The notes below the pieces were generated by a model that worked only from the letters and a program-made list of their open reading frames with translations, did no database searches and was not told the DNA's origin. The translations under genes were made by a program, and so were the position numbers. 64,000 nt of DNA from Acorus gramineus (taxonomy: Eukaryota > Streptophyta > Magnoliopsida > Acorales > Acoraceae), in assembly GCA_030737835.1 (NCBI GenBank), contig CM060848.1:31863634-31927633 (forward strand), given 5' to 3'. Shown here piece by piece: positions 46,177 to 59,426 of this stretch (its first letter is position 1; every line of letters begins with the position of its first letter).

Positions 46177-46460
46177 ATGCCTCCTCACATCCGTTGACGT
46201 GGATGTGACCCCTCTGGACCCACCTTTAAGTTGTCGACTAGGTCGACTGATTAGGGTTAGTTGTTGGATCCTTTATTCTGGGATTAAGGCTTGGGTAGGA
46301 GATTCCAGCCTAGTAGTATGATAGTGATGAATTGGTTACAATTTCTAAGGTATGGATTGTGTCTCGATAATGGAGCTTCTTTCCCGTGCATCGGTACTGC
46401 TGGTAACCATGGAGTTCGCGTGTAGCGCCAGTTTCAAGTTTTGAGGATGTGGCATATTGA
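46177..46460 (+). pseudogene. gag: gag remnant of the group-B element
   Basis: ATGCCTCCTCACATCCG aligns with the MPPRR start of the other gag genes but reaches TGA after six codons. Downstream sequence is not readable as gag beyond a short distance. Confidence 0.6.
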
Positions 46461-46499
46461 TCATTAAGGGGTGATGTCTTCTTCCAGTCTTCCTACTCA

Positions 46500-46630
46500 G
46501 GATTAAGGGGCCTTGCGGGGTCATCATTGAGACCCAGGCTAGGGTACTCCGTGTTCCTTGTTTGGTTGTCGGGATATCTTATATCGGGACCTCATGGTGC
46601 CCTCCCAAGGGGTTCTTTTCCCAGTCAAGG
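46500..46630 (+). repeat. LTR-derived module in the group-B internal region
   Basis: GAGACCCAGGCTAGGGTACTC...GGTTGTCGGGATATC...TTTTCCCAGTCAAGGG. It is preceded by GTGATGTCTTCTTCCAGT and followed by CAGTCAAGGGATACC, the same neighbours that flank the module near 25510-25640. Confidence 0.75.
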
Positions 46631-47154
46631 GATACCTTTGAAGTATCTATTTGATGATTGATTTTTCCTCTCACTTGGAAGGTGCTATAGCGAGTGTAGA
46701 TGCGTACGATCAGGATTGGGTGCATCCTATTGCAGCTTGGTGGGTGATCGCTTGTGGACAGGGTTCCATAGTGTCATCTGAAGTAGCTTCAATATATCAT
46801 TGTGCGTTGTAGCTGCCCAGTTGAGGCCAGAGCCCTGTGAGGTGCTCCCAGATACTATGCTTGTTGGTGCGCCCATATGGCAGAGATAGTGGGCTTGGGA
46901 GGCTACTAGGTAGAGGCCACACCAGGAGAGTGCTACTGGATGATGTCGAGAGCGTGGAATCCCCGTGATGAATCTGCCCATGGAGTGCAGGATGCTGGAG
47001 TTCCAATGGTTATAGTTGAGCGACCTATCTTTGGCGGCATGTGAAGCACAGTTGTGGATATTGTCGTGTTTTGCCCCACATTTGTCACAAATAAGGAGAC
47101 GTGTTGCTAACGTTCGTGAGGGGACTCAACCGCCTTATCATATAGATGACGTCG
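46631..47154 (+). mobile_element. decayed internal region of the group-B element
   Basis: No readable coding. It includes a decayed LTR-like module near 46855-46960 (GGTAGAGGCCACACCAGGAGAG) and then sequence of unknown origin up to the - strand LTR. Confidence 0.45.
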
Positions 47155-49990
47155 TGTCACGCCCCAGGGCGGCCGTCCCCGAGACGTGATAATAATAAAT
47201 ATCAGCTATCAATACCTGAGGTCAATAAGGACACCAACAACAATACACAAGGCGGCAAAGCAAGATAATGATAACTGACTGAAAAGCGGAAGCATAATAT
47301 ATAACAATGTCTGTAAATCAAAAACATTATTACAAACCCGAATACACAATCAATGTCATGTGAAAGCCAAGTCTAGACCAAAGAAAATACAAGGCATAAA
47401 ATGACTCTAGGAATGCTGACAGCCTCACACTCGCCACCCGCCGGTAGAACGCTCCACGCCCATAAGACCACGCCACAGGAAAGCTCCAGCTCCACGCCCA
47501 ACACTGCCCTTGAAAAGAAATAGTATGCGAGGGGTGAGCTACAAGCTCAGTGAGTGGCTGGAAACCAATCACCATTCTACAGTTCAATACATAATCAATT
47601 TCCTTTCAAGGAAAACATGGGTAGAAACCCATGGATCACCGGGTCACGCGGCGGCGCGACCAACCTCACCCCCACCCTCACTCCCGGAGGGAGTCTTTTG
47701 GGACTTATGGGGAGAGACCATACCGTCGGTCGAAGAGACCCGGATTTACTGGTCTAGAGACCATACCGTCGGTCGAAGAGACCCGGATTTATTGGTCTAC
47801 TCAACACTACTGGATCATCTACATCTAGATAATCGCCCAACGATGTCCTTCAACATCGATCATGAGACCAGACCCAACAACTATCGGAACGGTCGAACAA
47901 TGAATGGGTCACGAGGCGACGTGTCTTCGCCTCATCCACACCCTCACTCCTGAAAGGAGACATCTTGGGACTTTGGGAAGAGACTTAGACTGCTCTACAC
48001 CCCTGGTCCACCCGGTAGCCTCTCCCACCCTCGTGGCCTCCGCCTAGTCCCTTGACAGGTATAGCCAACGCCGGGGAGTTCCTACATCGGATCCAACGAA
48101 GGGGAGAATGATTCCACTCTCGCGACATCATTCATTAACCCTCTCCCGGGTAGTATCTACAACCCAATCTCCTCAACTCACCGCTCTACACCCTTGGTCC
48201 ACCAGTAGCCCTTTCCCACCCAAAGGAGAACAACCACTCTCGATACTCGCTTATCGAGATATCACACACATGCATAACAACAACCAACAAACTCATATTA
48301 ACCTTAAAGTAGTCATAGTCCCTAAACGGGAGTAGCTACACAAGTTAGAGGGTCGTAACATCGCCAATCCACCCCACGCTCCACCACTGGTCCACCCGGT
48401 AGCCCTTTCCCACCCTCGTGGCCTCCACCTAGTCCACTCCAACTACCAGTACTGTCCGAACACATCGGAGGTACCGGACGGAAGCCCTTTGTCAGGTCAG
48501 CCAACGCCGGGGAGTCCCTACCTTGGATCCAACCAAAAGGAGAAGACAGCCTACTCACACGGATACAATCCTCGTGGATCCGTCGACAACGATTTCTAAC
48601 ACTACTAATGTCATGAATTCTCAAGAATTCCTCCAGGGCGCATAACTAAGATGCGGGGAAACATATATTATAACAACAAGGTTATAATATTCTCTAAGGC
48701 ATGCTTACAACAATATAATCACATAATCCCATCTTGATTTAAATAAATTAAACTAAATGGGAACATGCATAGGTCGGGGCTTTCCAATCAACAGGACATG
48801 GTGTCCAGGCATGTATGGCCTCTATACATGATATATGGATGCATATCCCTAGCATACAAGGTCTAATATGGCATGGATACATCATATTAATCATGCATTA
48901 ACTAGTATTTACATATTATAGCTAGGGGGCCCCATCGATGCGCGACGCGCGTCTATGCGGGTCGAGCGCATCCCTAGAGAGGGGGGGGGGGGATTGGAAT
49001 CGAACCACTCACCTTACGACCCGGGACCTCGCGCATCCCATCCGACGAGATCTGCAAGGTAGGGGCATCGAACTGGTGAGAAACAACACAATTTACACAT
49101 AGAAAACATTAGAAATACCCAATACTCGGACAAGCATGCATACGGGCTCGCACGCATGCGAGCACGCACGTACGCACGCGAGTCCGAGTGCCCCGACACC
49201 TACCCGAACCCTCGGGCAGCCACACGCATGGCCCCCCGCACGCGCACGCACGAATGCGCACGCACGCACGCACCCCAGCACCCTCGGCGCACTGCCGCGC
49301 GCCCAGACGCGTTGCCACACGCGCGCCGCGCTCGCCTGCGCTCGCGCGCACTGCGCGTCCAGCCCACGCGCCCTCGCGCAGCACCCCGTGCACGCCCCAG
49401 CTCCTGCACGCACGCGCACGCACGTGCACGCGCGCACTGGTCCCCAGCCCCGCGCCCAGGCGCATGCCCAGGCGCACTGCCCCGCGCGCGCGCACACTCG
49501 CGCGCGTCTGCGTGCCCGCCAGCGCCTGCGCGCGTACGCGCGCAGACGACCCGAAACGCGCGCCCAGCCAACCCTTACCCCTTTTTAACCCTCCCCAACC
49601 TCTCACACACACCCTAAACCATAAGCAAAGCATGCAAGACTTCCCCAACCATCCCAACAGCCCTAAAAATAAAAAAGAAGGGGAAGAGGACTTACCAAAA
49701 GAGGGAAACGGAAAGGGGGAGGTGCGGGGCTCTCGACACGCCCACGGCCACCTCAACCACCACCACCACCACCACCTCTTCGGCCTCCTCAGCCCTCCCA
49801 TGGCTGCAAATCAGGGGGGGGGGGAAGATCATGCAAGGGAACTTGAGAGAGAGAAGATCAACAACACATGAACAACCCTCACCAACATTTCGTCCACCAC
49901 CATCTCCTTCTCTTTGTGACATTTAAACAAACACCTAGGGTGCTTGAGAGAGAGGAAGAGAGAGCCCAAGAAAAATGGGCGTGGAAGTGA

Positions 49991-50034
<44 letters not shown>

Positions 50035-50524
50035 ATTTATGCAACAAATATCTAAGGGGAATGAAAAGACCTAGTCGCCCTTTGACTAGAAATTCTGCGC
50101 ATGCTTCACTGGAACAGCCATAACTTCCTCAATATAGCTCTGAATTGCACAATTCCAAGTCCGTTGGAAAGCTAAGAAGCTTATCTACAACTTTCATGTT
50201 CATGCCAAGATCAAATAATCTCTCCAGCTATTCTGAAATTAGAGCTAAACATAGAACATGGCTGCTGCCAGAATTTCCCTCCCCGGGGTATACTTGGAAA
50301 AATACCCATAACTTTTACTACAAGAATCCAGTTGATCTAATTCCACTTCTGTACGAAAGCTAACTCAAAACTGGACATCTCATAGTAAACTCATATTTAA
50401 ACCTCTTCATCTTGGATTTTAACAAAATCAAATCCAAATACCAAATTGGAAATACATAACTTCAAGGAAAAAATTATGTACCCAAATTTTCAAACAGAGC
50501 ACTCCAAGTGACACAGGCACAACA
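47155..50524 (-). mobile_element. LTR, group B, - strand, complete ends
   Basis: The + strand runs from TGTCACGCCCCAGGG to GTGACACAGGCACAACA, 3370 bp. The flanks differ (CGTCG left, GGCAT right), so it is not a simple solo LTR; recombination between copies or deletion is likely. The micro-exon block (49013-49051) is 39 nt here. The leader donor (CTTAC on the + strand) is at 49691-49695. The GC-rich segment is at about 49130-49560, and a (GA)n tract lies near the U3/R region. Confidence 0.82.
49994..50031. repeat. (GA)n microsatellite
   Basis: An uninterrupted run of GA dinucleotides in the leader of the - strand LTR. Confidence 0.95.
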
Positions 50525-50593
50525 GGCATTTTTGAGGTTCGACGACCCCTTATTGCGTGTCTTGTGGATTAAGTGCGGTTGAGCGGCTTACCA
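50525..50593 (+). mobile_element. element remnant between two LTRs
   Basis: A short piece that continues across the next LTR at 53374. It ends in the left TSD copy TACCA. Confidence 0.5.
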
Positions 50594-50841
50594 TGTTATA
50601 TATGTGTCACTTTTTAGCCTTCTGGTAACCATTGGAGCATTCTGGCAGTTTTTCAGTTTTTTTCGTTTTTCGATCGGAACCGCTAAAATTTTGGACTGTT
50701 AGCTATCATCCTGAGTTTGAGGACTCCGATTGAAAATCTAACTGCATATTATGTGTCCTGGTGCCATTCCAAGCCACTCACGAAAATTTCATCGAATTCC
50801 GGTAACGTTTCAGAATTTCGCAGTTCCGAAGCGTATCTGGG

Positions 50842-50945
50842 TTTTGACCGAGCGAGAAGTCATTGGGAGACTTGACTTGGTCAAGGTGGGCCCATGACTT
50901 GGTCAAATTGATTTGGATTTTAGTGTGGTTGGGTTGACTAGGGTC
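50842..50945 (+). promoter_or_regulatory. W-box cluster in LTR U3
   Basis: TTGACC, TTGACT, GGTCAAG, ATGACTT, GGTCAAA and TTGACT cores in about 105 bp. It is partly diverged from the 20639 cluster (GGTTGGGTTGACTAGGGTCAA at the end). Confidence 0.55.
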
Positions 50946-52122
50946 AAACCTCACTTAAACCTCACTTAAACCTAAACCTAGCTTAACCTAATCTAATTTC
51001 AAGTTAAGTGGGTGTGAGAGTATAAACAAATCCCACGACCACAACAGCCCCACCTATTCATCATCTTCTCCAAAATTTCTCTCTCTCTCCCTCTCTTTAA
51101 TCCCCCCTTTTGACCTAGTTCTAGTGGTGGAAATCAAAAACCCTAAGAAGAGAAAGGATAGGTAAGGACCCGATCTACCTTCCGGTGGTCTCGGATTCGA
51201 ATTCCCACATGTGTGACCCCCTCTCTTACCCTCTTTTCTCCTCTGATTTCAGCCCTCTTAGGCTGAGTTGGAGATCTTGGTGGTGGTGGCCTTGGAGGTG
51301 GTGTTTCGGTGCGCGAAGAGCACCCGTTCTTCCTCCCCTTCTCTTCCTCTCCTAGGGTAAGCTTTCTTTCCTTCCATTTCTTGTTTAGATGCTTGATTAG
51401 GAGGTGTTTTTGGGTATGTATGGCTTCCATGGTGGTTTTGGTGGCTGTCGGTGGCGGTTGGGGTGGTAGGCCGGCTCGGGCAGTGCGGGCTCATCGGGCC
51501 TGCGCGCGTGGGCAGGCAGGGCAGGGCAGGCAGGGCAGGCAGAGCAGGCTGGCAGGGCACGCGCGCGTGCGCGCAGGAGTGTGTGGGTGCTGCGCGCTGG
51601 ACGCCGTGCGAGGGCGTGCGCGCGGAGCGCTGCGCATAGGCGCAGTGCGTGCTGTGCGTACGGGGCCGCGTGCGGGTGCTGCGCGCAAGGGGCCGTGCGG
51701 GGGTGTGTGCGCGGAGCGCTGCGCAGAGGCACAGTGCGTGCTGTGCGCGCGCGGTGAGGTGAGCGGGTGGTGCGCACGGGGTGCGCGCGGGTGCTGCGCT
51801 GGGGCGCAGGGCGTGCGGGTGTGCGCGCGAGTTGCTGCGCTGGGGCGCAGTGAGCGCGCGGTGCACCCGGGGGGCTCGACAGCGGGTCCGGGCATGTGGG
51901 CAGGGCTTGGCAGTGCGTCTGGGCACGCGGGCTGGGGCGCAGCTGTGCTCCTGGGGCGGGTGGCCGTGCGTACGGCTGCCCGGGGGTTCGGGAGTGAGTC
52001 GGGGTGCTCGGACTTGCGTGCGTACAGGCCGTATGTACGCTTGTCCGAGTGTTTGGTATTTTTGTGTATTTTTTTATATATTTGTGTATTTTACTCACCG
52101 AGTTGATTACTCTGTCTTGCAG

Positions 52123-52158
52123 ATCTTGACGAACGATCGCGCGACGATCAAGTTATCG
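52123..52158 (+). other. candidate LTR micro-exon (36 nt)
   Basis: It is bounded by GTCTTGCAG and GTGAGTGG, starts ATCTTGACGAACGATCGC and ends GTTATCG. Confidence 0.55.
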
Positions 52159-53373
52159 GTGAGTGGTACAATCCAACCCAGTAGGGAGGCGCTATATGCA
52201 CTTGGGCGTGTACCGTCCTCCCCTGGGGCACCGTAGTTTAATATTAACCTGTTTAATATGTAATCTATGCAAGCATGATAAAAATGTAGTATGCATGCTA
52301 CCCTAGACTTTGTATGTTAGGGACTTGCACCCTTAGGATATGTGGAGAGCCATGCATCATGTCACCCTGTTCTCATGCTAGGAAGCCTCGACCTATGCAT
52401 GTGTCCTACTAGTTTAATTTATTAAATTAAATGTGAACTTATGGTATTTTAAGCATGACTTATGGAATATGATAAGGGGCCTTGCAAGGTCAGCATTGAG
52501 ACCCGGACTAGGGTACTCCGTGTTCCTTGTTTGGTTGTCGGGATATCCTATGTCGGGACCTCATGGTGCTTCCCAAGGTTTCTTTTCCCGATAATATTAT
52601 AATATATGTCTCCCCGCATCTTAGTTATGCGCCCTGGAGGAATTCTGAAGAATTCATGGCATTTATAGAGTTGAGATCGGTGTCGGCGGATCCGAGTGGA
52701 TCGTATGCGTATGGATAGGCTGTTTCTGTGCCCTTTGTTGGATCCGTGTAGAGACTGCCCCAGCGTTAGAAAGGTCGTCCCGTCAAAGGGCTCCCATCAG
52801 TAGGTACCTCCTGATTTGGATTCGGACTGTGCTGAAGTGTGGGAGTAGGCCAAGCGGCTACGGAGTGGAGGAGAGACTATCGGTGGACCAAGGGTGATTA
52901 ACAGCCTAGTCAGTCCCAATATCCTATGTCACCTATTGAGGGGTGAGGGTGAGGGTGTAGTTCTTGCCACTTTGAGGCTTGATTAATTATTTGTGGTTAA
53001 TATAAATTGTGATGCATGGGTTGTGCTATTCACTGAGCGTGTGGCTCACCCCTCGCATAATTTTTCTCCAGTTATCACTGAGTCGGATCTGAAGGAGGAG
53101 CTCCCCGAGAGACTTCATCAGTAGCGGAGCAGCGCCACGTCCCGCGAGTGTTAGAGGCCATCAGCATCCTTTCTTTTGATTGTATGTATTATATTTCCGT
53201 GCTTGGGCACTCGTTTGTATTATATTTGGATGTGTTTGTGTATATTGCCTCTCACAGGACAGATGATTATGTATCGAGTCTGTAGTATGTTATTGACCTC
53301 CTGTATAGACTGCTGATATCATGTATACACTTGCCGCGTCCCGGGGACGGCCGCCCTGGGGCGTGACATACCA

Positions 53374-54940
53374 AGCGTGTAAGTGTCATCATGAGCGCCA
53401 GCCATGCTCGAGGAGCAGAATCTGGACTTAATTGTTCGAGGTGTTGTTTTGATCTTCCCGTAAGGGTTGAAGATCAGGTACCCCTTGCTGTGAATTGATG
53501 ATCTATTTGACCAGCTCTAGGAGCGAGTGTCTTCTGTTAGATCAATCTTCGCACAAGGGTACCACAAGTCGGAGATCCGGGAGTTGGACATCCCGTAGAT
53601 GGCCTTTCGTGACCGTTTCAGGCACTACGAGTTTTAAGTACTGCTGTCGGGGTTGACGAATGCGCCGGATGCCTTCGTGGATCTCAAAAGTTTTATTGGG
53701 TCTCCGTGGACTACTTTGAGGTAGTCTTCATTGAGATTGCTAGTGGTGCGATGAAAAGGCGATATGGGTGACCTTGTTTCCCCAGGTTGGCATGCCCTCA
53801 AGCAAGTTCAAGAATCATCATTGAGTGGAAAGCGTCAGTCCATCGAGATTCCTCAGTGGACGTGGGAGTGGGTTATCAGGGATTGTTGCGGGCTCGCTAA
53901 AGTCACGTTCAGGTCGTGACGCCGTCTAGGTGATCAATGACCGACTGACTAAGTCCGCACTTCCCTCCCTAATCGGACTGATTGAGTCTCTGAACGCCTT
54001 GACGTGGGTTTCCACCTTCGCGATTGTTCGTCTTCATGGCACTCCGGTCGGCGCTATTTTCGGTTGAGACGCGAGGGTTACTTTGAGGTTGTGGCGTAGC
54101 CTTGGCAGGCTTTGGCGCGAGCCTCCATTTAAGTATAGCATTTCATCACTGATGGACAACCAGAAAAAAAGGACGATTCAGAGCTTGGAGGACATGCTAA
54201 GTGCCTGTGTGCTCGATGTTAAGGGCAGTTGGGTGAGGCACAACCCATTTGTTGGGGTACGCCTGCAAGACGACTGCCTTTCGAGCATCCAGATGGACCT
54301 GAAAAAGGCACTCTACAGGCGCAGTTTTATACCTCATTTGTGTTGGGACGGTTGAGGAGCGCCAGTTGGAGGGGCCACAAGTTATTTATTTTATCTTGCA
54401 GTGGCCAGGTTGGTTCATGTGTGCATCTACACCTCCCGGAACCGGCAGAAGAGCTACGCAGGCCATCGTCGCCAGGTGCTTACCTTCGGGTTTGGCGACC
54501 ATGTTTTCCTGAAGGTGTCCCAGTTTAAGGGCATCCTCTGTTTCGACGTTCGGGGCAAGCTGAGTTGGCTCTTCAATGGGACTGTTTCTCATCATTGAGT
54601 GGATTGGGGAGGTGGCTTGTCATGTAGCCTTTCCCCCACAACTGGTTCATGCCCACGACGTCGTCCTTGTTTCATGGCTGTGGCGTTATGTCCACGATCC
54701 TGCTCATGTCATTCTGTTCGACCGCCTCATCCTCGAGCTGGATTTGTCGTTCGTGGAGCAGTGGATCGAGGTCAAGGACCAGCATGAGAAGTGGTTCCAC
54801 GCTAAGACCGTTTCTTTGATTATAGTGTGTTGGTAGCGCCAGTCTGGTGCATGGTCCACTTGGGAGCAAAAGGTCTATGCGTGATACTTGCTATATTCGG
54901 TCTTCCCTTTGGGTTTCCTTAAATTTCGAGGACTAAATTT
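53374..54940 (+). pseudogene. decayed pol (RT and integrase) of the group-B element
   Basis: It has RT-like traces near 53560-53700 (GVGHPVDGLS-like and ECAGCLRGS-like segments). Integrase traces follow: SIEIPQW near 53840, TDGQPEKK near 54150 where the DDE glutamate region lies, LEDMLSACVLD near 54190, and the C-terminal HDPAHVILFDRLILELDLSF near 54690. Stops and frameshifts are frequent, and much of RNase H and the zinc-binding region is missing. It is more decayed than either group-A interior. Confidence 0.8.
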
Positions 54941-54942
54941 CC

Positions 54943-54956
54943 TAAGAGGGGGAGAA
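54943..54956 (+). other. polypurine tract
   Basis: AAGAGGGGGAGAA-type run directly before the LTR start at 54957. Confidence 0.85.
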
Positions 54957-56622
54957 TGTTAGGCCTGTGTATTTGGAGTCATTTCGGTTAAGCCTTGGTC
55001 ACATCTGGGTCATTTATGGCCTTTTTCTTTTTCGATCGGAGTCGCTAAAATTTTGGCTTTTAGCCACCTGTAGGAGTTGGAGTGCTCTGATTGAAAATTT
55101 GGCTACATAATTTTTCTCCTAGAAGTTATGTATTTCCGATTTGGTATTTGGATTTAATTTTGTTAAAATCCAAGATGAAGAGGTTTAAATATGATTTTAC
55201 CATGAGATGCTCAGTTTTGAGTTAGCTTTCATACAAAAGTGGAATTAGATCAACTGGATTTATGTAGTAAAAGTTATGAGTATTTTTCCAAGTATACCCC
55301 GGGGATGAGAAAATTCTGGCAGCAGCCCTGTTCAATGTTTAGCTCTCATTTCGGAATAGCTGGAGGGATTATTTGATCTTGGCATAAACATGAAAGTTGT
55401 AGATAATCTTCTTGGCTTTCCAAAGGATTTTTAATTGTGCAATTCGGAGCTATATCGTGGAAGTTATGGCTGTTCTAGTGAAGCCCGTCCAGAATTTCTG
55501 GTCAGGGACGATTTGGTCTTGTCCCCCCACCAACTCACTTTAATTCCATTTAAAGCCCCCCTTTTTGTGGAAACCTCTCACTCTCTCTCACTCTCGTCTC
55601 CCTCTCCCTCTCTGTTTTTTTGGTTGTGTGTGTGTTGTTAATGGAGGAAAGGATGAAGAAGAAGCTCAAGAAAGAGTGAGAAAGGGGGAGAAAGGGTGAG
55701 TATGTGTTGTAGTTGTTGTGTTGTTGTTGTTCCTCTTCTGTCTATCCCCTTCTCATGCCCTTTGCACCCCTATTTTTTTGCCATGAAGGGCTTGAGGAGA
55801 TGTTGATGAGGTGGTGGTAGTTGTGGTGGTAGTTGAGGTGGTCGTGGGTGTCTCGAGAACCCCGCATCTCTCCATTTCCCTCCCCCTGTTTTGGTAAGGC
55901 AGCACTCTGCATTTTAAAGATCTCAGTGAATCTAGTATTTAGAGGCACATTTTTAGGATTATGTCTGCATATGATATGATCATCTATGTGTCTAGTTGTT
56001 ATATATGAAATTTGGGGTCATTATGATATCTGTGGTGTAAGTTAGAACCTGTTTTGCATGGCCTGTCCAGATTCGCGTAGGAATTGACCTGCTTCTTGAA
56101 ATAATTTATTTCGGGCTTATAGAGGCAAAATTAGGTTCTAATGTCTTCATGGATTATGATACCAGCATGTCATAGAATGCGCATGAGTTATTGCATAATT
56201 TGTGGAAGTGTATTGGGTGCTGTGGAGATCAAATTAGTAGGGCTGGTTGCAGCAGGTTTGGCAGTTTCGCTCGGTTGTGTGTCAAGGAGTTGTTTGCATG
56301 TGTCTTGTGTGATAATATGGAAGTATCAGGAGTTAGGGTCTTCATGAAGTAGGCTTATATGTGTGATAGGAGGTTCCATATTTAATTGTGGATCATTGGT
56401 TGTGTTTTGCAGATCTCGTAGACCGGACGCGTGGCGATCCGGGTATCTGTGAGTGGTTTGATCCAATCCCCCCCCCCTCGAGATGCGCTCGACGCGCGTA
56501 GTCGTGCGTCGCGCATCGATGGGGCATCCTAGCTATACTACTTGTGTAGATAAGTAGTATGGCAATGCTTAAACTATAATATGTTAGATATCTTGCATGC
56601 TAGGCTTATATTGCATGTATTG
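54957..56622 (+). mobile_element. 3' LTR of the group-B element, interrupted
   Basis: It starts TGTTAGGCCTGTGTATTTGG and matches 32006 onward closely, including a 519-bp predicted intron (55894-56412). It breaks at 56622 where a - strand LTR begins, and the remainder is not in the window. Confidence 0.88.
56413..56448 (+). other. candidate LTR micro-exon (36 nt), group B
   Basis: It lies between GTTTTGCAG and GTGAGTGG. It differs at a few bases from the partner at 33506 (GACGCGTGGCGATCC against GACACGCGGCGATAC). Confidence 0.5.
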
Positions 56623-59396
56623 TGTCACGCCCCAGGGCGGCCGTCCCCGAGATGTGGCAATAATGAAATATCAGCTATCAATACCTGAGGTCAATAAAGA
56701 CTCCAACAACAACACACAAGGTGGCAAAGCAAAGATAATGATAACTGACTGAAAAGCGGAAGCATAATATATAAACAATGTCTGTAATATTACAGACTCG
56801 AATACACAATCACTGTCCTGTGAGAGCCAAGTCTAGTCCAAATAAAATACAACCTGTGCCACATGCACGATTTACAATACATAAAATGACTCTAGGACTG
56901 CTGACAGCCTCGCACTCGCCACCCACCGGAAGAACGCTCCACATCCATAAGACCACACCATAGGAAAGCTCCCGCTCCACACCCAACACTGCCCCTGAAA
57001 AGAAACAATATGCGAGGGGTGAGCTACAAGCTCAGTGAGTGGCTGGAAACCAATCACCATACAACAGTTCAATGCTAACACAATTTCCTTTCAAGGAAAA
57101 ACATGGGTAGAAACCCAATGGATAACAGGGTCACGTGACGGCGCGACTAACCTCACCCTCACCCTCACTCCTGGAGGAAGACTCTTGGATCTTTTGGGGA
57201 GAGACCATACCGTTGGTTGAGGAGACCCGGGATTACTGGTCCACACAACACTACTTGATCACCAACCTCACCCTCACCCTCACTCCCTGAGGGAGACTCT
57301 TGGGTCTCTTGGGGAGAGACCATACCGTTGGTCGACGAGACCTGGAATTACTGGTCTACACAACACTACTGGATCATCTACATCGAGATAACTGCCCAAC
57401 GATGTCTTTGAACATCGATACGCAACCGGACCCAACAACTATGGGAACGGACGAACCACGAATGGGTCACGTGGCGACGTGTCTTCACCTCATCCTCACC
57501 CTCACCCTTTATAGGTGACATAGGACTTTTGGAGAGATTAGACTCCTCTACACCCTTGGTCCACCGGTAGCCCTTTCCCCGGGTAGTCACTACCTGGTAT
57601 ACTCCCACGATCAGTACGCTTCCGAACGCCTCGGTGGTACCTACGGATGGGAGCCCTCTGTCAGGACAGCTTTTTCAATGCCGGGAAGTTCCTACATCGG
57701 ATCCAACGAAGGGGAGAACGATTCCACGCTCGCAATATCATTCGTTAGCCCTCTCCCGGGTAGCCTCTACCTGGTATACTCCCACGATCAGTACGTTTCC
57801 GAACGCATCGGTGGTACCTACGGATGGGAGCCCTCTATCAGGACAGCTTTAACCCAGCCCGCTTCAACACGGACGACATTGGGAGGAAACACTCCATGTT
57901 CGCAAAGTGAACCCAATGGAAAAACAACTACTCTCGATAATCACATATCGATGATATCGAATACTATTGTACTCCCACACGGTTGCGTCGCTCGGACACA
58001 AGGGGGTTTCCTCTGCTCTCACGCAGAAATAATCTCAAGGCACATAACCCAACAGGCGGTTCATATACACGCCTAGCACGGGTAGGCCTAGCTTAATGCC
58101 ACAACTACCGGTTTAACAAAACCGATAAGATAATGAATTCTCCTGAATTCCAAACAAGTGCATCGCTCGGATGCATGGGGGCGATTACATCGCTAGCGCT
58201 CTGACTAATAAGGTACAACCTGACAACGGGTCATACCCACGCCTATTTCAGATAGGCCTGATTAGTTTTAACATGCGCATATATTTTATAGGAGAATTTA
58301 ATCTTAGTTATGTGCATGAACCATATGCACGATCACATATCAATTAATCATAGGGATACTCCCTAATCATAGATTTACATCATAATAAATCATACAACAT
58401 GCATACATGGTCATTAATCACATAAGCACACAAGGCCTAACTTAAGCATGCGTTGGATATCACCAACTTAAAAGGTAAGGGTCAAGCGCGATCTCGCGCA
58501 CTAACAGGTGCATGCCAATATTCCAAACGAACCTGAGTCGAATAGGAAATCGCATCTACTTACTCAGTCCGTGCAGAGGGAGAGGGCGAGAGAGATCATC
58601 ATCTCATGAAGTCGGTCATAGCTTTGCCCCATTAGCATGGGCGCAACAACTACACCACGCCCTCGAGTCTTATCACAAGGGAATATTAGGCAGGTGCCCG
58701 TTATTAACCCAGACTTAATCATGCTGGATATTCCAATTAATAATGGGAGTAATATTACAATACTACCTAAGGCATGCCATATTCTATACATCAATACACG
58801 TTACAGCAATACATGCCCATACTAGAGGGGCGCATGCAACACAATCATTCATACATGGATACAATACATGTAATATAAGCCTAGCATGCAAGATATCTAA
58901 CATATTATAGTCTAAGCATGGTCATACTACTTATCTACACAAGTAGTATAGCTAGGACGCCCCATCGATGCGCGACGCACGACTACGCGCGTTGAGCTCA
59001 TCTCGAGAGGGGGGGGGGGATTGGACCAAACCACTCACCTCAACCCGGGACCTCGCACATCCCATCCGACGAGATCTGCAAGGTAAAGTTTGGTGAGTAA
59101 CAACACATTATAGCACTTAGAAATTACTAGAAATGCCTAAGACTTAGACATGCACGCATACGGGCTGGCACGCATGCGAGCACGCGCGTACGCACGCATG
59201 CCCAAGTGCCCCAGCACCTACCCGAGACCCTGGGCAGCCCCGCGCATGCCCCAGCACGCGCGCACGTGCACTGGCACCCTGCCGCATGCCCAGGCGCACG
59301 CCCAGACGCACTGCCCCGTGCGCACGCCCTGCGCGCACCCCGATCGCTGCCAGCGTCCGCGCGCACCCGGGCGCCCACGTGCACGCGCACGTGCCT
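56623..59396 (-). mobile_element. group-B LTR, - strand, 3' part
   Basis: It starts on the + strand with TGTCACGCCCCAGGG and runs through the late modules and the micro-exon block (59039-59075, 37 nt) into the GC-rich segment (about 59150-59396). It then stops where a + strand group-B LTR begins. If that LTR inserted here, the rest lies beyond 64000. Confidence 0.82.
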
Positions 59397-59426
59397 TGTT
59401 GTGCCTGTGTCATTTGGGGCACTCTG
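59397..59426 (+). mobile_element. group-B LTR start, interrupted after 30 bp
   Basis: TGTTGTGCCTGTGTCATTTG then GGGCACTCTG. The sequence resumes at 62857 (ATTGAAAATTTGGG) after a solo LTR. Confidence 0.8.

Larger units (their letters stand above)
50594..53368 (+). mobile_element. solo LTR, group A (TSD TACCA)
   Basis: 2775 bp, with TACCA at 50589-50593 and again at 53369-53373. W-box cluster at about 50842-50945, TATA-like TATAAAC at 51021, predicted introns 51357-52122 and 52159-53071, GC-rich segment 51460-52035. It has only one copy of the G-run module (near 52914-52960). Confidence 0.92.

Noticed and set aside
49109-49871. 230- and 227-codon open frames
   Set aside because: GC-rich LTR sequence with repeats of GCACGCACGC; both strands open at once.
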